From Liolophura sinensis (Eukaryota > Mollusca > Polyplacophora > Chitonida > Chitonidae): a stretch of 64,000 bases of DNA. The translations under genes and the position numbers were made by a program. Position 1 is the stretch's first letter. Every line of letters begins with the position of its first letter. The notes below the pieces were generated by a model. It searched no databases and was not told where the DNA came from. It saw only the letters and a list, made by a program, of their open reading frames with translations. Shown here piece by piece: positions 1-9,939 of the stretch. The stretch spans positions 1,832,403 through 1,896,402 of the forward strand of contig NC_088297.1 in NCBI RefSeq assembly GCF_032854445.1. Reading direction: 5' to 3'.

Positions 1-2
1 TA

Positions 3-293
3 ATGAATTCTAGTTTCTTTTCGGCTAGCAATTCATCCAACTCCTCGTTACTGAGGAGGTTCTTGACGTCTTGCTTCAACACCTCGTTACTGAGGGGGTT
101 CTTGACGTCTTGCTTCAACTCCTCGTTTCTTCGGGAGTTCTTGCTGTCTTGCAGCCGCTTCCACTCACCCACAGCCGTTCTATACCTGTCGAGGATCCGC
201 TGCAATCCTTCCAAGGCATTGCGGGACCGTGGGTACTTGGGCCGCACACCTAGGAGCGTCTCAAACTCCTCCCGTAGTGCTCGTGCTTTTTGA
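3..293 (-). pseudogene. Coiled-coil module, copy 2, cut by the window edge
   Basis: The minus-strand reading matches the N-terminal half of the coiled-coil module at 2,963-3,430 (nucleotide match 1-290 to 3,139-3,390). A short local repeat of GTTACTGAGG-type sequence adds about 36 bp around 60-110. The module continues beyond position 1, so whether this second unit carries a longer polymerase cannot be seen here. Confidence 0.45.
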
Positions 294-355
294 TGATGTT
301 TCATTGTACGCGCTGTTATACCAACATCATCGTTATACATATTGACAGTGATTCT

Positions 356-634
356 CTAATAGGAAATTTCGATAGCCACCAGCCGTTTGAACTCGTCCAA
401 GAAAGCCTTGCGCCTCCGCTGCCTTTCACACGTCTGGACATTATTATATCCGCAGGCCACGCAAAGCGAAAATCGGTTTTTAACACCCGGCCTACAGCTA
501 ATACATGGCTGGGTGCCAGGACTCTTTGGCAGACGGGCTAGGTGAACCCCGCAGTACTCCCCCAGACAACTCTTACCACAGAGCTCCGTGGGACCGATGA
601 GAAGCCACTGGCAATTATTGCGACCCTTTGGCAT
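356..634 (-). pseudogene. Cys-rich zinc-like module, copy 2
   Basis: Second copy of the module at 3,645-3,962, in the second tandem unit. It has 92 codons and keeps the CGKSCLGEYCG, CISC and CVACGYNNVQTC clusters and the identical basic C-terminal helix. Compared with copy 1, one His is displaced (GVH against GGH) and the RLRQGL stretch is changed. The start methionine is not conserved between copies, so the true N-terminus is uncertain. It lies directly after the junction with the truncated polymerase of copy 1. Confidence 0.5.
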
Positions 635-845
635 GTTGTTGTATTTATTGGAGTATACCTGGTGCGATGGGTATGTCTAATACAACTCCAGATGGGGCTG
701 GGGACCTCTATTTGCCAAGGGGAGGGTGTGCCAGAACCCTCCTTCCCTATGATTATATCTTTTCACGAGAAGGGGCTGCAGGCCTCCGTTTGCCAAATGG
801 AGGGTGGCCCAGAACCTATTCTCTGTATACTACTTGGGTAGCCGT

Positions 846-2960
846 TATGTGCGTTATGTAGGTCGGCCGGATACTCCAGGTCGACCTCGAGGATGTAACC
901 AGAAGGACTGTGGTGGGGATGGGTAGCAATCGTTTCAACGAGACGCTGTGCGTCATCTACCCACTGAAAGCAGCCCGTCGGAAGAAACTGACTCATAGCA
1001 AAGCCATATTGATTATTGGCTTCTAGGTATTGGATATAGCTGTTTGGACTTTCGGGGTTGTATCCCTCCACCTGCGGATTATTGGATTTGGCGTATCGCT
1101 TACTTAGCATGGAGATTCTTCCCCGCAACCCCTTCTCAATGAAGAGATGTTGGTCATAGTCGGTCAACAGCTCCAGCTCTACCCCGGTCTTCTTGAACAG
1201 CGCATCCCAGAAGAGACCTGGGCTCGTAAAGTAGTGAGCAGGGTCCAATCCATACTGCCGTAAACAAGTCTTCCAGAAGGCCTCAAACAGGTCTGTGTAG
1301 TCTCCCAGATTGGTGCAGTCAAATACCTTCCATACCTGTTGAGCGTGGATGTAGTCCTCATCGCTAATGCCTCCGACTTTGAGCTTACTGTAGAAAGCCT
1401 CTTTGGGTGGGAGGCTGGACTCGTCGAAGCGCTCCCAGGAGTCCATATACTCATAGGGGTAGACACCCTTGCGCAGGAGTAGCTTTCGTTTTTCTTCGTC
1501 GGGCTCATACCGGGCTGTGATGTGGAAAGCCTCAGGTTTGTTGGCCTCTACCAGATTGTCAAGGGAAGTCGGTAAGAATTGAACAATGTCGATGAAGCGG
1601 AGCTGCCTCAGCGAGAAGATTTACTTTTCCGTGTTGTTGGGGATGCAGGAGATGCGGCCCTCCACCTTACTTATGGCTTGCATCAGGAGGTGCCCGTCGT
1701 AGCCCCGTAGGTTGTGGAAGACTACTGGTATGGCTGTCTAGAGACCCAGCCGCAACTTTAGGTTGCATACGTTATGGGCCGCGCATCTGTACTTGCCTGT
1801 GATATGGCAGTGGTCGCGCACAGAATCGGCGCCTAGAGGCTTCTCACACACGTGATAGGCTGTGGTGTTGTTGTGGGCCTGCCAGTTATGGGGAGTCATC
1901 CTCATGGCTATAGGGTTGGCTAGAACATTTTTGATTTCCCGCTCCTCCTGTTGGAGAGCTCTGAGGAAGTGTTCCGTCGCGTTAGGGCCTCTGTATTCCA
2001 CGGGGCGTTTTGTGTGGCCGTCACAACGCACCACAACATACCAGTAACTGCAGGACTCGTGGTGCTGAGTCTTTTGAGTGCTGCTCTCTGTAGGTGACGG
2101 CGGCGGGCCTTCAACCTTTCTGGTCAGAGCCTCGAAGTCGGCATATATGATGAACGGCGCCGGTAGCTGTTTGTGGTGGTTCTGGAAAGAGAACTTGTTT
2201 TCCCCCTCCTGGGGCATTTCCACCCTCACCGCCCTCTGGCCAATCCCTCGGCATTCCGGCTTATGCGCCTCGAGCAGTTCCTCCATTTTGTAGCCGTGTA
2301 GACAGCGCTCGCAGAAGTGTTTGCGATTTGGCGCCTAACTTTCTTGGTATAGGAGCCGATTAAGGTTTTTTATCCACGTATAATGGAATTTGCCTGCCTT
2401 CTCAATCAGCAGCAGATTGATTCTGGGCGTGTCGCCGGACTGCTTGCTGAGGCGGTGCACAATCACGCCCTTGTCCCACCCGAACACGTTGATGGCGAGG
2501 TCGTTCTTTTCCTCCACTTTAGGGATCTGAGAGGTGGGTGTGGGGGCGTCGCCCCCCCCCCCCCCCCCAAAAGTCAAGACAATCCTTGGTGGGATACTTT
2601 GTTGGTCTGTGAGGGTCCCGGGCGGCTGGAAATAAGGCAGACCGGAGTGCCCATCGGAGGCAGTCGTCGTCTTTGTTCTTCACGTTGATGACTGCTTTCT
2701 TGTTACTCACGGCTGCAGGTAGGGTGATGTAGGACCCACTTCTCAGCGGCTGATACCTTGCAATGTCAAGCCAGAGTGTTTGCACGCCATTTACAGCTTA
2801 CCCTGACCCTCGCTGCGTCCATTTTTCTAGCGCCTCCTGGATGGTGGGGAAGGCCTTATCTAGAGCCCCGTCAATGTCACCAACCTCTAAGAGGGCCTCC
2901 TGTTTGCTGTGGAGTACTGGGCTGGTATACTCTTGACTGCCATCGGCGTGGGCCTTTCGC
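846..2960 (-). pseudogene. Protein-primed type-B DNA polymerase fragment (Polinton/adintovirus-like), disabled
   Basis: Read on the minus strand the frames show a polymerase of the viral and Polinton-like DNA_pol_B_2 kind. Visible in order: an N-terminal region containing INVFGWDKG, a Cys/His cluster (CERCLHGY), exonuclease motif I (YADFEA, near 2,140), a CHVC/DHCH zinc-like cluster (around 1,790-1,850), exonuclease motif II (FHNLRGYDGH, near 1,700), motif III (FIDIVQFLP, near 1,590) and the motif A region (EANNQYGFAMSQ, near 1,000). In motif A, Glu stands where this family normally has Asp. Nothing resembling motifs B or C follows; the frame ends at the unit junction near 845. In-frame stops lie at 1,621-1,623, 1,738-1,740, 2,335-2,337 and 2,963-2,965, and a 17 C run at 2,552-2,568 shifts the frame. 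The family is known to copy linear element DNA; this copy cannot. Confidence 0.7.
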
Positions 2961-2962
2961 AG

Positions 2963-3430
2963 CTAAACCCTGAGGCCTAGTTGGAACTTAACCCCGTTGA
3001 GTGCCAGGATCTCTTCTTCCAGCTTCTGGCGAATAATGACTCGAATTTCTTCTAAGAAGGCTACTGCGTCCGTCCAAACACCTTCGGGTGCGCACATCTG
3101 CCAGACCCGGACGAGATTCCTTATAACCCTGCCGGTGTTAATGAATTCTAGTTTCTTTTCGGCTAGCAATTTATCCAACTCCTCGTTACTGAGGAGGTTC
3201 TTGACGTCTTGCTTCAACTCCTCGTTTCTTCGGGAGTTCTTGCTCTCTTGCAGCCGCTTCCACTCACCCACATCCGTTTTATACCTGTCGAGGATCCCCT
3301 GCAATTCTTCCAAGGCATTGCGGGACCGTGGGTACTTGGGCCGCACACCTAGGAGCGTCTCAAACTCCTCCCGTAGTGCTCGCGCTTTTTGATGGTGCGT
3401 CATTGTACGAGTCGATGTAACTATGCACAC
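2963..3430 (-). pseudogene. Coiled-coil module 5' of the polymerase (copy 1)
   Basis: Open minus-strand frame of 155 codons, very rich in Lys, Glu, Arg and Leu, without Cys clusters. It has long amphipathic stretches (for example around ELKQDVKNLLSNEELDKLL), so a coiled coil is likely. The likely internal start is the MTHHQK methionine at 3,401-3,403. Only a stop codon (2,963-2,965) separates it from the polymerase frame beginning LRKAHADGS. I therefore read it as part of one long polymerase polyprotein that has been interrupted, rather than as a separate gene. Positions 3-293 are a second copy. A separate small accessory gene cannot be excluded. Confidence 0.5.
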
Positions 3431-3644
3431 GACTCTCTAATTGTAAATTTCGATAGCCGCCAACCGTTTAAACTCGTCCAAGAAAGCCTTGCGCCTCCAC
3501 TTCCTTTCATGCGTCTGGACCCAATTATGTCCGCACACCTAGGAGCGTCTCAAACTCCTCCCGTAGTGCTCGTGCTTTTTGATGATGTTTCATTGTACGC
3601 GCTGTTATACCAACATTATCGTTATACATATTGACAGTGATTCT

Positions 3645-3962
3645 CTAATAGGAAATTTCGATAGCCACCAGCCGTTTGAACTCGTCCAAGAAAGCCTTGC
3701 GTCTCCGCTGCCTTTCACACGTCTGGACATTATTATATCCGCAAGCCATGCAAAGCCGAAATCGGTTTTTAACGCCCCGACCACAGCTAATACATGGCTG
3801 GGTGCCAAGACCCTGCCGCAGACGGTATAGGTGGCCCCCGCAGTACTCCCCCAGACAACTCTTACCACAGTGCTCCGTGTAGCCGATGAGAAGCCACCGG
3901 CAATTATTGTAACCCTCTCGCATGTTGTATACATGCTTGGTGTAGAAGCATACCTGGTGCAA
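3645..3962 (-). pseudogene. Cys-rich zinc-like module, copy 1
   Basis: 105-codon open frame on the minus strand with Cys pairs spaced like zinc ligands: CGKSCLGEYCGGH, then CISCGRG, then CMACGYNNVQTC. It ends in a very basic helix (ERQRRRKAFLDEFKRL). The same module occurs at 356-634 with most Cys and His positions kept, although flanking residues differ. This suggests the module was under constraint before duplication. From memory, related polymerase proteins of large DNA elements begin with such a Cys-rich domain, probably for DNA binding. It sits about 215 bp before the coiled-coil module in the same direction. The function is not known. Confidence 0.5.
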
Positions 3963-4269
3963 TTGGTATGTCTAATAGAACCCAAGAAGGGGCTCGGGGC
4001 CTCTATTTGTTTTGGGGATGGCCCCAAGGGGAGGGGGCCGGGCGCCAGAACCTATACTCTGTATACTACTAGTGGCACTACTGTACAAGGGGGAGTACTG
4101 TACGAGGGGGGCTACTGTTCAAGGGGAACTCCGAGGAACAGAGCTCGGTAAATGGCCTGAGATCTGCTCGAATTTGTCCGATCATAACGCTGGTCCCTGT
4201 TGTATAACTGAAACTTTTCCTGAGTGCAGCGCGAAACGCCAATAAAGCAAAACAAGTCAAATGAATAAG

Positions 4270-4542
4270 GAGCCTCTGTGGCTCAGTTGGATAGCGCACT
4301 AGCGCAGCGTAATGACCCATCAGTCTCTCACCAATGCGGTCGCTATGAGTTCAAGTCCAGCTCATACTGGCTTCCTCTCCGGCCGTACGTGGGAAGTTCT
4401 GTCAGCTACCTGCCGATGGTCGTGGGTTTCCCCCGGGCTCTGCCCGGTTTCCATTTACCATAATGCTGGCCTCCGTCGTATAAGACAAATATTTTTGAGT
4501 ACGGCGTAAGACACCAATAAAAAAAAAACCAAATAAATAAAA
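4270..4542 (+). mobile_element. tRNA-derived SINE, near full length
   Basis: Begins with a tRNA-like 5' part: an A-box-like TGGCTCAGTTGG, the GCGCACTAGCGCAGCG stem, and a B-box-like GAGTTCAAGTCC. A conserved body follows (GGCTTCCTCTCCGGCC, then CCCCCGGGCTCTGCCCGG) and then a 3' end reading GAGTACGGCGTAAGACACC and an A-rich tail. This is the reference family for about 20 copies in the window. The A and B boxes would form the internal Pol III promoter. Confidence 0.85.
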
Positions 4543-5334
4543 TTACTGTATAAAGGCAAAATGTACAGGTGATGATTTAATCGCCTTCACTTCTGTCATA
4601 TCGCAGTTTTACGATCTTTAATTGCTTGTATACCAGCAGCTTTTAACTATAAAAAACTGTACTTCGAAATTCTAATATTTGCTGTTTACTTTAAATATAG
4701 AATAGATAATCGCGCTGTCCTCGTGGGAAGAACGCTTTGTCTGTCCAACCGAACAGAGAGGGAAAATAGGGGGATTGCCTTGAAAACTAGGAGAGCAAAT
4801 AGATCAGTTGTATCAACACATACAGCACGCGTCTCAATGAGAGCAATGAGATTGCATTGACTCGTTGTTTGTGTTAACCGATGGCTGCCTTGTAACTTAC
4901 GCAAGAAAACGGGAGTTGGTTTGCACTTTGACAACTAAGTCGCGTTCAGGTACAAACAGGACCTGCATTGCACAATTAGATTTCTCGAATATCACGACTT
5001 CTTTCATATGCCATTCTTGTAGCTTGCATGAGTCTACATACACGATTTATTTACCCAGACTGAAAACGTTCTTGTTATATACCTTCAGAGTTTGATATAA
5101 TTTCAGAGCGAATTAGGAGATGCGGAAAATCCCTTTAATTTCAAGTATTTATTGAACGTACATTTGATATCACTTTGACCTATTTTATCAATGCCGTCCT
5201 GGACATATACTGTAGTTGAGTTATAAAATAACAATATACAAACACCAAATGTACCAGTCTACAGGTATCATTGATAAATTGGATACAAAATACAAAAGCA
5301 ATCTAAATATCTTCTCCCTGGTGTGAACATCATA
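4543..5334. other. No gene recognised
   Basis: AT-rich sequence with only short open frames lacking recognisable motifs. Nothing beyond random-looking sequence is seen here. Confidence 0.5.
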
Positions 5335-5490
5335 TGGCTAACCTTTGATCAGACAGACGGTGTGTTGAGACCTTGACTTTTAGCCTTTGACCAGCCAGCT
5401 TGTGTGTTCAGCCACAGGCGTATAGCGTTTGACCAGTCAGCTGATGTTTTCAGCCGCAGGCGTCTAGCCTACGCTATGTGATTAACTGAG
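5335..5490 (+). repeat. Outlying copies of the ~86 bp minisatellite
   Basis: Contains two imperfect units with the elements TTGACCAGTCAGCTG and CAGCCGCAGGCGTCTAG that make up the array at 6,812-7,423. It is separated from that array by about 1.3 kb that includes an LTR fragment. The two parts were probably once continuous or are separate expansions of one unit. Confidence 0.6.
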
Positions 5491-6239
5491 GCTGTCGTTC
5501 CCCATGTCTTTATACGTCTATGATTTTGTCCTCGCTCCTCTTCACACCCTCACCCCACCCAAATCTGAAAGCTCTGAGTTTGAGTCAATGTAACCCTGGA
5601 CCCTGACCTCAATGGCTGAGGCCCTGACAACCCCCTCCAACAACTGCTGTTACACACACACACTTTCCACTTTTAATAGTAAATAGTCTACCACTGAAGG
5701 AATGTATAACACATCAAAGCCAGTCAACGTGAATCCTTTTAGCTTTGACTCTATGATATTTCGTTTTGTTGGTTTAACAAATTTTTAAAGCTTTGTATTA
5801 TTACTTGCAAACACATCCTTCCATCTGTTTTTGACACGAATACGTTTTATTGTCGTTAATGTCGAATATCTAGTACATTCCTGTATTTAAGAAATAATGA
5901 TCTTGCGAAAAGTGTCTAAATGTTACTTTAGGGTGAACAAAAGTGGAAGCGGTTTTTTTTTTGTTTCTTTAGTACTTGTATGCGTTTAAGCCCAGCGAAT
6001 ATCATTGCTTTTACTGAAAATGGAATGAGGAGTAACGCTGTCACGACATGTGGTAGTGAAACACCTGATGTTCATCAATTATCCAGTACGTTTCAACAAT
6101 AGCCACATACTGCTCTGCAAATAGACTCGCCGGTTTCATTTATGTCATCTCACGAGCTTTCTGCACGCGCAAAGACACCTTATCTAGAGAGTTTTAGCTT
6201 TATCACGTCCCTTTGTTGTAAGAGCAAATAGCCTAAATG
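5491..6239. other. No gene recognised
   Basis: AT-rich spacer between minisatellite copies and the LTR fragment. If the LTR to its right were full length (about 745 bp) it would begin near 6,067, but similarity to the 19 kb LTR is not visible before about 6,240. Confidence 0.4.
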
Positions 6240-6811
6240 ACACCTATGAAAGCAGGTCAAAAAGGGAGACAGAGAACGGAGAATTATTGAGAGTTTTGGG
6301 TGCTTTCGCCGTGTATTACTTTAGTAGGCCTTTTGTGCTGAATTTTGGTGTCTTTATAGCCTCTGGCTTTGTTACATCTCCACCGAGCACTTGTTCAGTC
6401 CGAGCTTGTATATTTGATTCGTGCTCTTGTGTACACAGTGTTTATTAGTACACGGACCCTGTCTGTGGAATTTTGTGTATATTTCGTCATACACTCAGTT
6501 ATACTGTGGATTTTCCCTCTTGTGAATTTGCCTCTGAGCATTTATGTCTGTGTGGTATATATTGTGTAATATATGCGTCCGTTTGGACTTGACACCGTAA
6601 GTACTTTAGTATTTGTATAGATATTGCTATCCTTCCTTGTTAGACTTAAGTACTTTAATATTTGCAAAAGTCTTATTATCTGTTCTTGTTAAGGCTAATA
6701 AATTGTTGTAAAATAAAATCTGCTGGTTTTGGTTACTTTTTTGTGCGGCTAAACTGTCGTGTATTTCGAACAAGCCATCTATTTATAATGCAGACAGTTT
6801 GAGTCGTAACA
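6240..6811 (+). mobile_element. Solo LTR fragment of the gmr1-like Gypsy element
   Basis: Plus-strand sequence closely matches the reverse complement of 19,033-19,590. Examples are CCTATGAAAGC near the start, TTAGTAGGCCTTTTGTGC in the middle and GTGTATTTCGAACAAG near the end. It ends in ACA directly before minisatellite sequence (TTAGCCGCAGG), which places the LTR 3' border at 6,811. No element interior flanks it, so it is a solo or truncated LTR. The left end is not defined. Confidence 0.7.
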
Positions 6812-7423
6812 TTAGCCGCAGGCGTCTAGACTGTGTTCAGCCACAAGTTGGTGTGTTCGGCCTAGACTTCTAGCGTTTGACCAGTCTACTGGTGTGTTTA
6901 GCCGCAGGCGTCTAAACTGTGTTCAGCCACAAGTTGGTGTGTTCAACCTCCCCCTGTGTTCAGCCACAAGCTAGTTTCTTGAGTATTTGACCACCCAGCT
7001 GATGTGTTTAGCCGCAGGCGGTCTAGACTTTGTTCAGCCACAAGTTGGTGTTTTTGGCCAGGACCTCTAGCCTTTGACCATCCAGCTGATGTGTTTAGCC
7101 GCAGACGTCTAGACTGTGTTCAACCACAAGTTGGTGTGTTCGGCCTAGACCTCTAGCTTTTGACCAGTTTGCAGGTGTGTTTATCCGCAGGCGTCTAGAC
7201 TGTGTTCAGCCACAAGTCGGTGTGTTCGGCTTAGACCTCTAGCGTTTAACCAGTCTGCTGGTGTGTTTAGCCGCAGGCGTCTAGACTGTGTTCAGCTACA
7301 AGTTGGTGTGTTCAGCCTCAGGGGTGTATTCTGTGTGCAGCCACAAGTTAGTTTCTTGAGTCTTTGACCAGTCTGCTGGTGTGTTTAGCCCCAGGCGTGT
7401 TCAGCCACAAGTTGGGGAGTTAA
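6812..7423 (+). repeat. Minisatellite, unit about 86 bp, about 7 copies
   Basis: Repeats of AGCCGCAGGCGTCTAGAC, then TGTGTTCAGCCACAAG, then TTTGACCAGTCTGCTGGTG recur with a period near 86 bp. Some units are longer or lack a segment. The copies differ by scattered substitutions, so this is an old array. Confidence 0.8.
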
Positions 7424-7690
7424 TCTTCAGACGCTTAAGGACTAGCCCTTGGACAATAAGCTCTTGGTGGAAAATGAAAATGACAACAGTTGCTGAACTA
7501 CATTACCACGGCAGGGGCTTTTCTTTTGATGTTCTTTATACCGTAAACCTTATGTTCATGTATGTAGCAAAGGTTATATGTCGATAAAATAGAACATGTG
7601 GGTGTAATAAAACTGATTTAACTGGCAGACATTCGGTGGCATTTATATACAGAAATAGCCAATTGGTTTACATTTGTTAAATGTGAAAAA
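7424..7690. other. No gene recognised
   Basis: A short open frame at 7,381-7,587 overlaps the end of the minisatellite and has no recognisable motif. Nothing else is seen. Confidence 0.4.
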
Positions 7691-7696
7691 AATATT

Positions 7697-7915
7697 TATT
7701 TATTTATTTATTTGATTGGTGTTTTACTCCGTACTCCAGAATATTTCACTTATACGACGGCGGCCAGCATGATGATGAGGGAAAATCGGGCACAGCCCGG
7801 GGGAAACCCACGACCATCCGCAGGTTGCTGCAAGGCCTTCCCACGTACGGCCGGAGAGGAAGCCAGCATGAGCTGGACTTGAACTCACAGCGACCGCATT
7901 GGTGAGAGAGATATG
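7697..7915 (-). mobile_element. tRNA-derived SINE, lacks tRNA 5' end
   Basis: Reverse complement of the family body, from the ATTTG/TTTA tail (7,697) through GGGCACAGCCCGGGGG and GGCCGGAGAGGAAGCC to the B-box region (TTGAACTCACAG). It stops before the A box, as expected for 5'-truncated retroposition. Confidence 0.85.
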
Positions 7916-8785
7916 AAAAAAGAAAGGGAAACCTAAGTCAGTTTTTCATCTTCATCGATGTGTTAAACCCTGGTTTAAATTTAACACCGCTTTGAATAAA
8001 ATAAAATCACTCCCAGGAAAGAGTTCACCCACTGTTGAGTGCCTGAACCCCGGTTTTGTGGCTAACACACTTTTTAACAATCGGGTCAATTATTGAATTG
8101 GCTTTGGTGATTTTCATTCTGCTATTCGGATATCCGCATTACTCTCTCCCCAAGACCGTTCTCGGTAGTTTGTGTGAATAAAATATTTTTTTTTCTTGAA
8201 TACAAAAGTGTTTTGGTCATGAACGAAACTGTCTTGTTAAATAACAAATTGTCCTGCTAATCACTACAGGGTCTTGTTCATTACTGAATTGTTTTATTTT
8301 TCACGTATAGTAATAAGTGTTCATTTTTTTCCTTTTTTCATTTTATTTATACACAGCAGCGACCTGTATCTTAACATTCAGATGTTTTATATCTACATCA
8401 TATGTGTCTATATCATTTATTTTATGTTTTCAGTTTTGATTTAATTTGCAATACACGATACAAAACTACGATATATCATAATATGTCGTCTAGACTAAAT
8501 ATTTTTACTTTCACATGTGACGACTGTATAGTTGCAAGATTTTTGTCTTAAACGGGGCAATTTTAATGTAAAACAATGCTAAAATAGGTAGTAAGGCTCA
8601 TCATAAAGACAACTGAAAACTGAAATGCTTTCATTTTTTTCAGATTTTTTTGAGAGTGTTGAAACTCATTCTAATGCTTGAAAACTATGGTGGGGTTTAT
8701 GTGCCATACTGATGGTATGGAGGAACGCTAACCTCACATCACCTTCTTTCCTGATGTTCACCAGAAGAAAGGAATTGTGAGGAAC
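7916..8785. other. No gene recognised
   Basis: AT-rich sequence with many in-frame stops on both strands. No motif or repeat shared with the rest of the window was seen. Confidence 0.4.
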
Positions 8786-8862
8786 GGTAGTACAGAATGT
8801 TGCAAACGTGTCGTATTGGAGTGTGTCGTTGAGTCCGCGCACCTGCATGCGCGTGACGTCAG
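8786..8862 (+). promoter_or_regulatory. CRE-containing shared block A
   Basis: The sequence includes GTAGTACAGAATGTTG, AACGTGTCG, GTGTGTCGTTGAGTCCGCGC, CTGCATGCG and the palindrome TGACGTCA (8,854-8,861). Related blocks occur at 16,882-16,978 and, on the minus strand, at 44,243-44,332. It lies immediately 5' of the protease fragment. A promoter role is inference; a small dispersed repeat is the alternative. Confidence 0.4.
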
Positions 8863-8865
8863 TTC

Positions 8866-9141
8866 ATGCGGGTCACACGCATTTTCCCAATGCACCATGA
8901 GTTTCACGATTTTATGAATGACAACACCAGATCGTGGGTATTTAATGTTAAACGTGTACAAGGCTCTCACTCCACAGTGTGTGGTCAGTACTGCGTTTAC
9001 TTTATCTTACAGTCCCTTAGAAGAAAGCCCATGGAAACCATGGTAGTTAAATCTGATGGAGAATGTAACGATAATGACGTTCAGATATTTGATTACTTCG
9101 CCGATAAATACAACATTTACCACTTCCCCTGTACTATTTAG
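8866..9141 (+). pseudogene. Adenain-like cysteine protease, C-terminal half (Polinton PRO)
   Basis: The 91-codon frame shows the C-terminal half of the adenovirus-type protease found in Polinton/Maverick elements. It has an F-MNDN-RSWVFN strand, then VQG (the Gln usually forms the oxyanion hole), then STVCGQYCVYF with the catalytic Cys, and a helix ending in DYFADKYN. The upstream half with the catalytic His is missing; its place is taken by shared block A. In the family this enzyme matures capsid proteins. It faces the polymerase pseudogene at 9,940-12,466 tail to tail. The methionine at 8,866 is probably not an original start. Confidence 0.6.
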
Positions 9142-9448
9142 TTTTGTAAAGGACGAATTACCTCGCATAAAGCCTACCGTCAGAGCCCTGTGACTCAAAT
9201 CCGTTGAATACAACGCCAGACAGATTTCAGCAGATCTGACGATCGGGTGGTAAATGGTGCTATACGAATATGTCTGTGTATACTTCAGTTAATAAATATC
9301 ATGTTTAAAATCCCACATCGGCTTTCTAGTTAAGTTTATAGTCGTTTGGTAAACACTTAAATGCCTATTTATGATCATAGCTCCTTGTTTCAAAAAGTCA
9401 GATGATTCTAAACAGTCAATTATGTATTTTATTCGTGTCCATCACTCG

Positions 9449-9450
<2 letters not shown>

Positions 9451-9517
<67 letters not shown>
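9451..9517. repeat. (TA)n microsatellite
   Basis: About 33 uninterrupted TA dinucleotides. Open frames across it are artefacts. Confidence 0.95.
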
Positions 9518-9521
<4 letters not shown>

Positions 9522-9939
9522 ACAGTAAAATATATCGTTTACGCAGTATAACCCATAAACACTATATACATATATAGATTTATCAGTATATTCATATATA
9601 AATATTCATATACATCTAAATACAATGTAGATCATGGTGTCTTAATTACCGCAATGGCTAGTTCTGTAAAAAATGATCACTCTGGGTTTCGAACCCATGG
9701 CTGCACATCACGTATATGACAATAGTCACACGAAATGTATATGTCAGCCATGTCATACAAGAGGGGGCTGCCTTGCACTTAATACCCGTTTGGGACTGTG
9801 TCAAACGCACTTAACATAGTGGATTCTATAGCCCTTTTTCTCAGGCTTGTTAAGAATTCTGACACGTGTTTTGTCACGCGTGATTTTCTACTCATTAAAC
9901 ACTGTCTTTCTATATAATTCCCAATCTACAGCTGTTTCA
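9518..9939. other. No gene recognised
   Basis: A B-box-like palindrome (GGGTTTCGAACCC) lies near 9,690, but no matching A box sits at tRNA spacing. The remainder shows no structure. Confidence 0.4.

Larger units (their letters stand above)
1..4070 (-). repeat. Tandem repeat of a ~3.2 kb unit carrying a truncated type-B DNA polymerase
   Basis: Positions 1-290 match 3,139-3,390 and positions 290-835 match 3,575-4,070, in the same order and orientation. One complete unit (about 840-4,070, read on the minus strand) is therefore followed head-to-tail by the start of a second unit that runs off the left edge. Each unit opens with a Cys-rich module, then a coiled-coil module. The complete unit continues into a polymerase cut off just after its motif A region, and there, near 840, the next unit starts. 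Copy 1 also has an extra local duplication of about 150 bp (3,390-3,540 against 3,540-3,700), which explains why the offset between copies shifts from about 3,138 to about 3,288. Within 690-810 a ~90 bp stretch is also doubled. Confidence 0.75.

Noticed and set aside
4270-4345. Functional tRNA gene
   Set aside because: The A and B boxes belong to a SINE; no cloverleaf or anticodon arm can be folded by eye, and the same sequence recurs with a SINE body.
9660-9720. tRNA-like B box GGGTTTCGAACCC
   Set aside because: No A box at suitable spacing and no acceptor stem on either strand.
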